Assembly (NCBI GenBank): GCA_016779935.1
Contig: JADHMQ010000005.1
Coordinates: 1 to 64,000 of the forward strand
Length of the DNA: 64,000 bases
Source of the DNA: Flavobacteriales bacterium
Lineage (GTDB): Bacteria > Bacteroidota > Bacteroidia > Flavobacteriales > UBA7312
Reading direction: 5' to 3'
The notes under the pieces were generated by a model that worked only from the letters and a program-made list of their open reading frames with translations, searched no databases and was not told the DNA's origin. The position numbers and the translations under genes are program-made. Shown here piece after piece: positions 63,118 through 64,000 of the stretch. Within the stretch, counting starts at the first letter, position 1. Each line of letters opens with the position of its first letter.

Positions 63118-64000
63118 TGAGATATCTTGTTTTCAGTATACTAACAATTACTCTTGTAGCGTGTTCGTCTAACAAGAGCACTATTAACGGCATACTAACA
63201 AATGCTGAAAATGACAACTGGATTTACTTGGAGAAAATCACACCTACTGATGTTATCAAAATAGACTCTTGTAAAATTGAAAACAATACCTTCTCATTTA
63301 ATTACTCAACAGATTCTATAGATTTTTATAGAATATCATTAAATGAAGATAATTACGCTTTAATTGCTTTTGACAAAGGCGACACTATTGAGTTTAAAGC
63401 TGAAGCATCTGCTTTAGTTGATTATGAAGCCAGTGGCTCAGAAGAAGTAGAAGGTAATTCTAAGCTATTATCAATAATACGTTCATTAAAACTAAAAACT
63501 GACTCGCTTTCATCCGTATTTCAAAAATCTATTGGAAGTGAAGAAGAACAAATAGTTATGGAACGTATTAGATTACAATACGACCAAATACTTTCAAACC
63601 ATAAAGAAAACATAAAGAGTTTTATAGACAATCACCCTGGCTTATTTATAAATCTTATTGCAGGTCAACAACTTGGAAGTATCGCAGACAATATTGAGTA
63701 CTACAAGAAAATTTACACAAATCTGGAGACAAAATATCCAAACAATGTTTGGGTAAATAACATCAAAGAAAATGTTCTTTTACTAGAAAAAACAGCGGTT
63801 GGTGCTATTGCTCCAGACTTTACTATAAATGATGTAAACGGCAAAGCCTTTAGCTTATCTTCTCTAAGAGGCTCAGTAGTAATGCTAGATTTTTGGGCCT
63901 CATGGTGTGCGCCATGCCGAAAAGAAAATCCGCTTATCGTAGAGTTATATAAAGAATACAAACCAAAAGGATTAGAAATAATTGGCATATCTTTAGATGA
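63114..64000 (+). CDS. TlpA-like thiol-disulfide oxidoreductase lipoprotein (3' end missing)
   Basis: Open from ATG 63114 (or 63117) to the right edge, about 295 codons. A lipoprotein signal ends in LVAC with the lipid-carrying Cys at residue 17. Residues about 22-125 form a DUF4369-like N-terminal domain (GILTNAENDNWIYLEKI, FDKGDTIEFKAEA), followed by a helical linker and an AhpC/TSA-TlpA thioredoxin domain with VMLDFWASWCAPCRKENP, giving a WCAPC redox site. Such proteins reduce or oxidise periplasmic disulfides, often for cytochrome maturation, which would fit the nearby heme genes, though this is inference. The overlap with gatB suggests co-transcription. Confidence 0.88.
   Translation, partial: MMRYLVFSILTITLVACSSNKSTINGILTNAENDNWIYLEKITPTDVIKIDSCKIENNTFSFNYSTDSIDFYRISLNEDNYALIAFDKGDTIEFKAEASALVDYEASGSEEVEGNSKLLSIIRSLKLKTDSLSSVFQKSIGSEEEQIVMERIRLQYDQILSNHKENIKSFIDNHPGLFINLIAGQQLGSIADNIEYYKKIYTNLETKYPNNVWVNNIKENVLLLEKTAVGAIAPDFTINDVNGKAFSLSSLRGSVVMLDFWASWCAPCRKENPLIVELYKEYKPKGLEIIGISLD

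Overview
The window is AT-rich and gene-dense and comes from a member of the Bacteroidota, most likely an aerobic Flavobacteriales-type bacterium. The indicators are proteins built for the type IX secretion system (SprB-like repeats, a C-terminal sorting domain), a PorE-like TPR/propeller/OmpA protein, a complete MoxR-BatABCDE operon, families typical of this phylum (DUF4293, DUF4159, THUMP-like methyltransferase, deoxyhypusine-synthase-like protein), and start sites preceded by the phylum's TAnnTTTG -7 promoter box rather than by clear Shine-Dalgarno sites. I see no phage, insertion sequence, CRISPR array or integrase; almost everything is chromosomal core.

Layout. 1-3112 (minus): the first ~1037 codons of a giant secreted SprB-repeat protein cut by the window edge. 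3213-5703 (minus): an ABC exporter and truA. 5929-14416 (plus): moxR, a DUF58 protein, a membrane protein, batA, batB, batC, batD, batE and a small phosphodiesterase, all abutting or overlapping. 14413-25645: DUF4293, rho, an unknown secreted protein, three small membrane proteins, mpl, a metallo-beta-lactamase-fold protein, yqgE, a class IV aminotransferase, rsmE, DUF4159, an AI-2E-type permease and a THUMP-like methyltransferase. 25642-28477 (minus): hutH, aroK and an SDR. 28521-30067: an acetyltransferase-like protein, then tRNA-Lys and tRNA-Leu. 30086-44767: a T9SS cargo protein with fourfold internal repeat, trmD-rplS, a PorE-like protein, a dicarboxylate symporter, aroC, hutI-ftcD, comEC, lpxB, a small membrane protein and surE. 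44828-48238: a DUF4442 protein, a putative small RNA, DUF2147, ribBA-tsaD. 48398-52263 (minus): a polyamine operon (two unknown small proteins, speA, agmatinase, DHS-like protein) facing an Lrp/AsnC regulator. 52994-53068: tRNA-Asp. 53629-61642 (plus): hemH-hemA-hemC-hemD-hemE-hemF-hemB-hemL, then gatB and a truncated TlpA-like lipoprotein at the right edge.

How the genes work together. The Bat block encodes an AAA+ chaperone with several von Willebrand A proteins and TPR proteins that are expected to assemble at the inner membrane/periplasm. The heme block covers every step from glutamyl-tRNA to heme except glutamyl-tRNA synthetase and protoporphyrinogen oxidase. hutH, hutI and ftcD are three of the four histidine-degradation steps; urocanase is not in the window. 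speA plus agmatinase would make putrescine from arginine, and the DHS-like protein probably uses it.

Points that deserve attention: a compact, strongly terminated putative small RNA at 45384-45464; the polyamine operon with an atypical DHS-like enzyme and two unknown proteins; a set of TAnnTTTG boxes only 4-8 bases before start codons, suggesting leaderless mRNAs; a methyltransferase whose coding frame continues about 33 codons upstream without a normal start codon; and several convergent gene pairs whose stop codons overlap. All functional calls rest on reading the sequence and on family knowledge; no database search was run.
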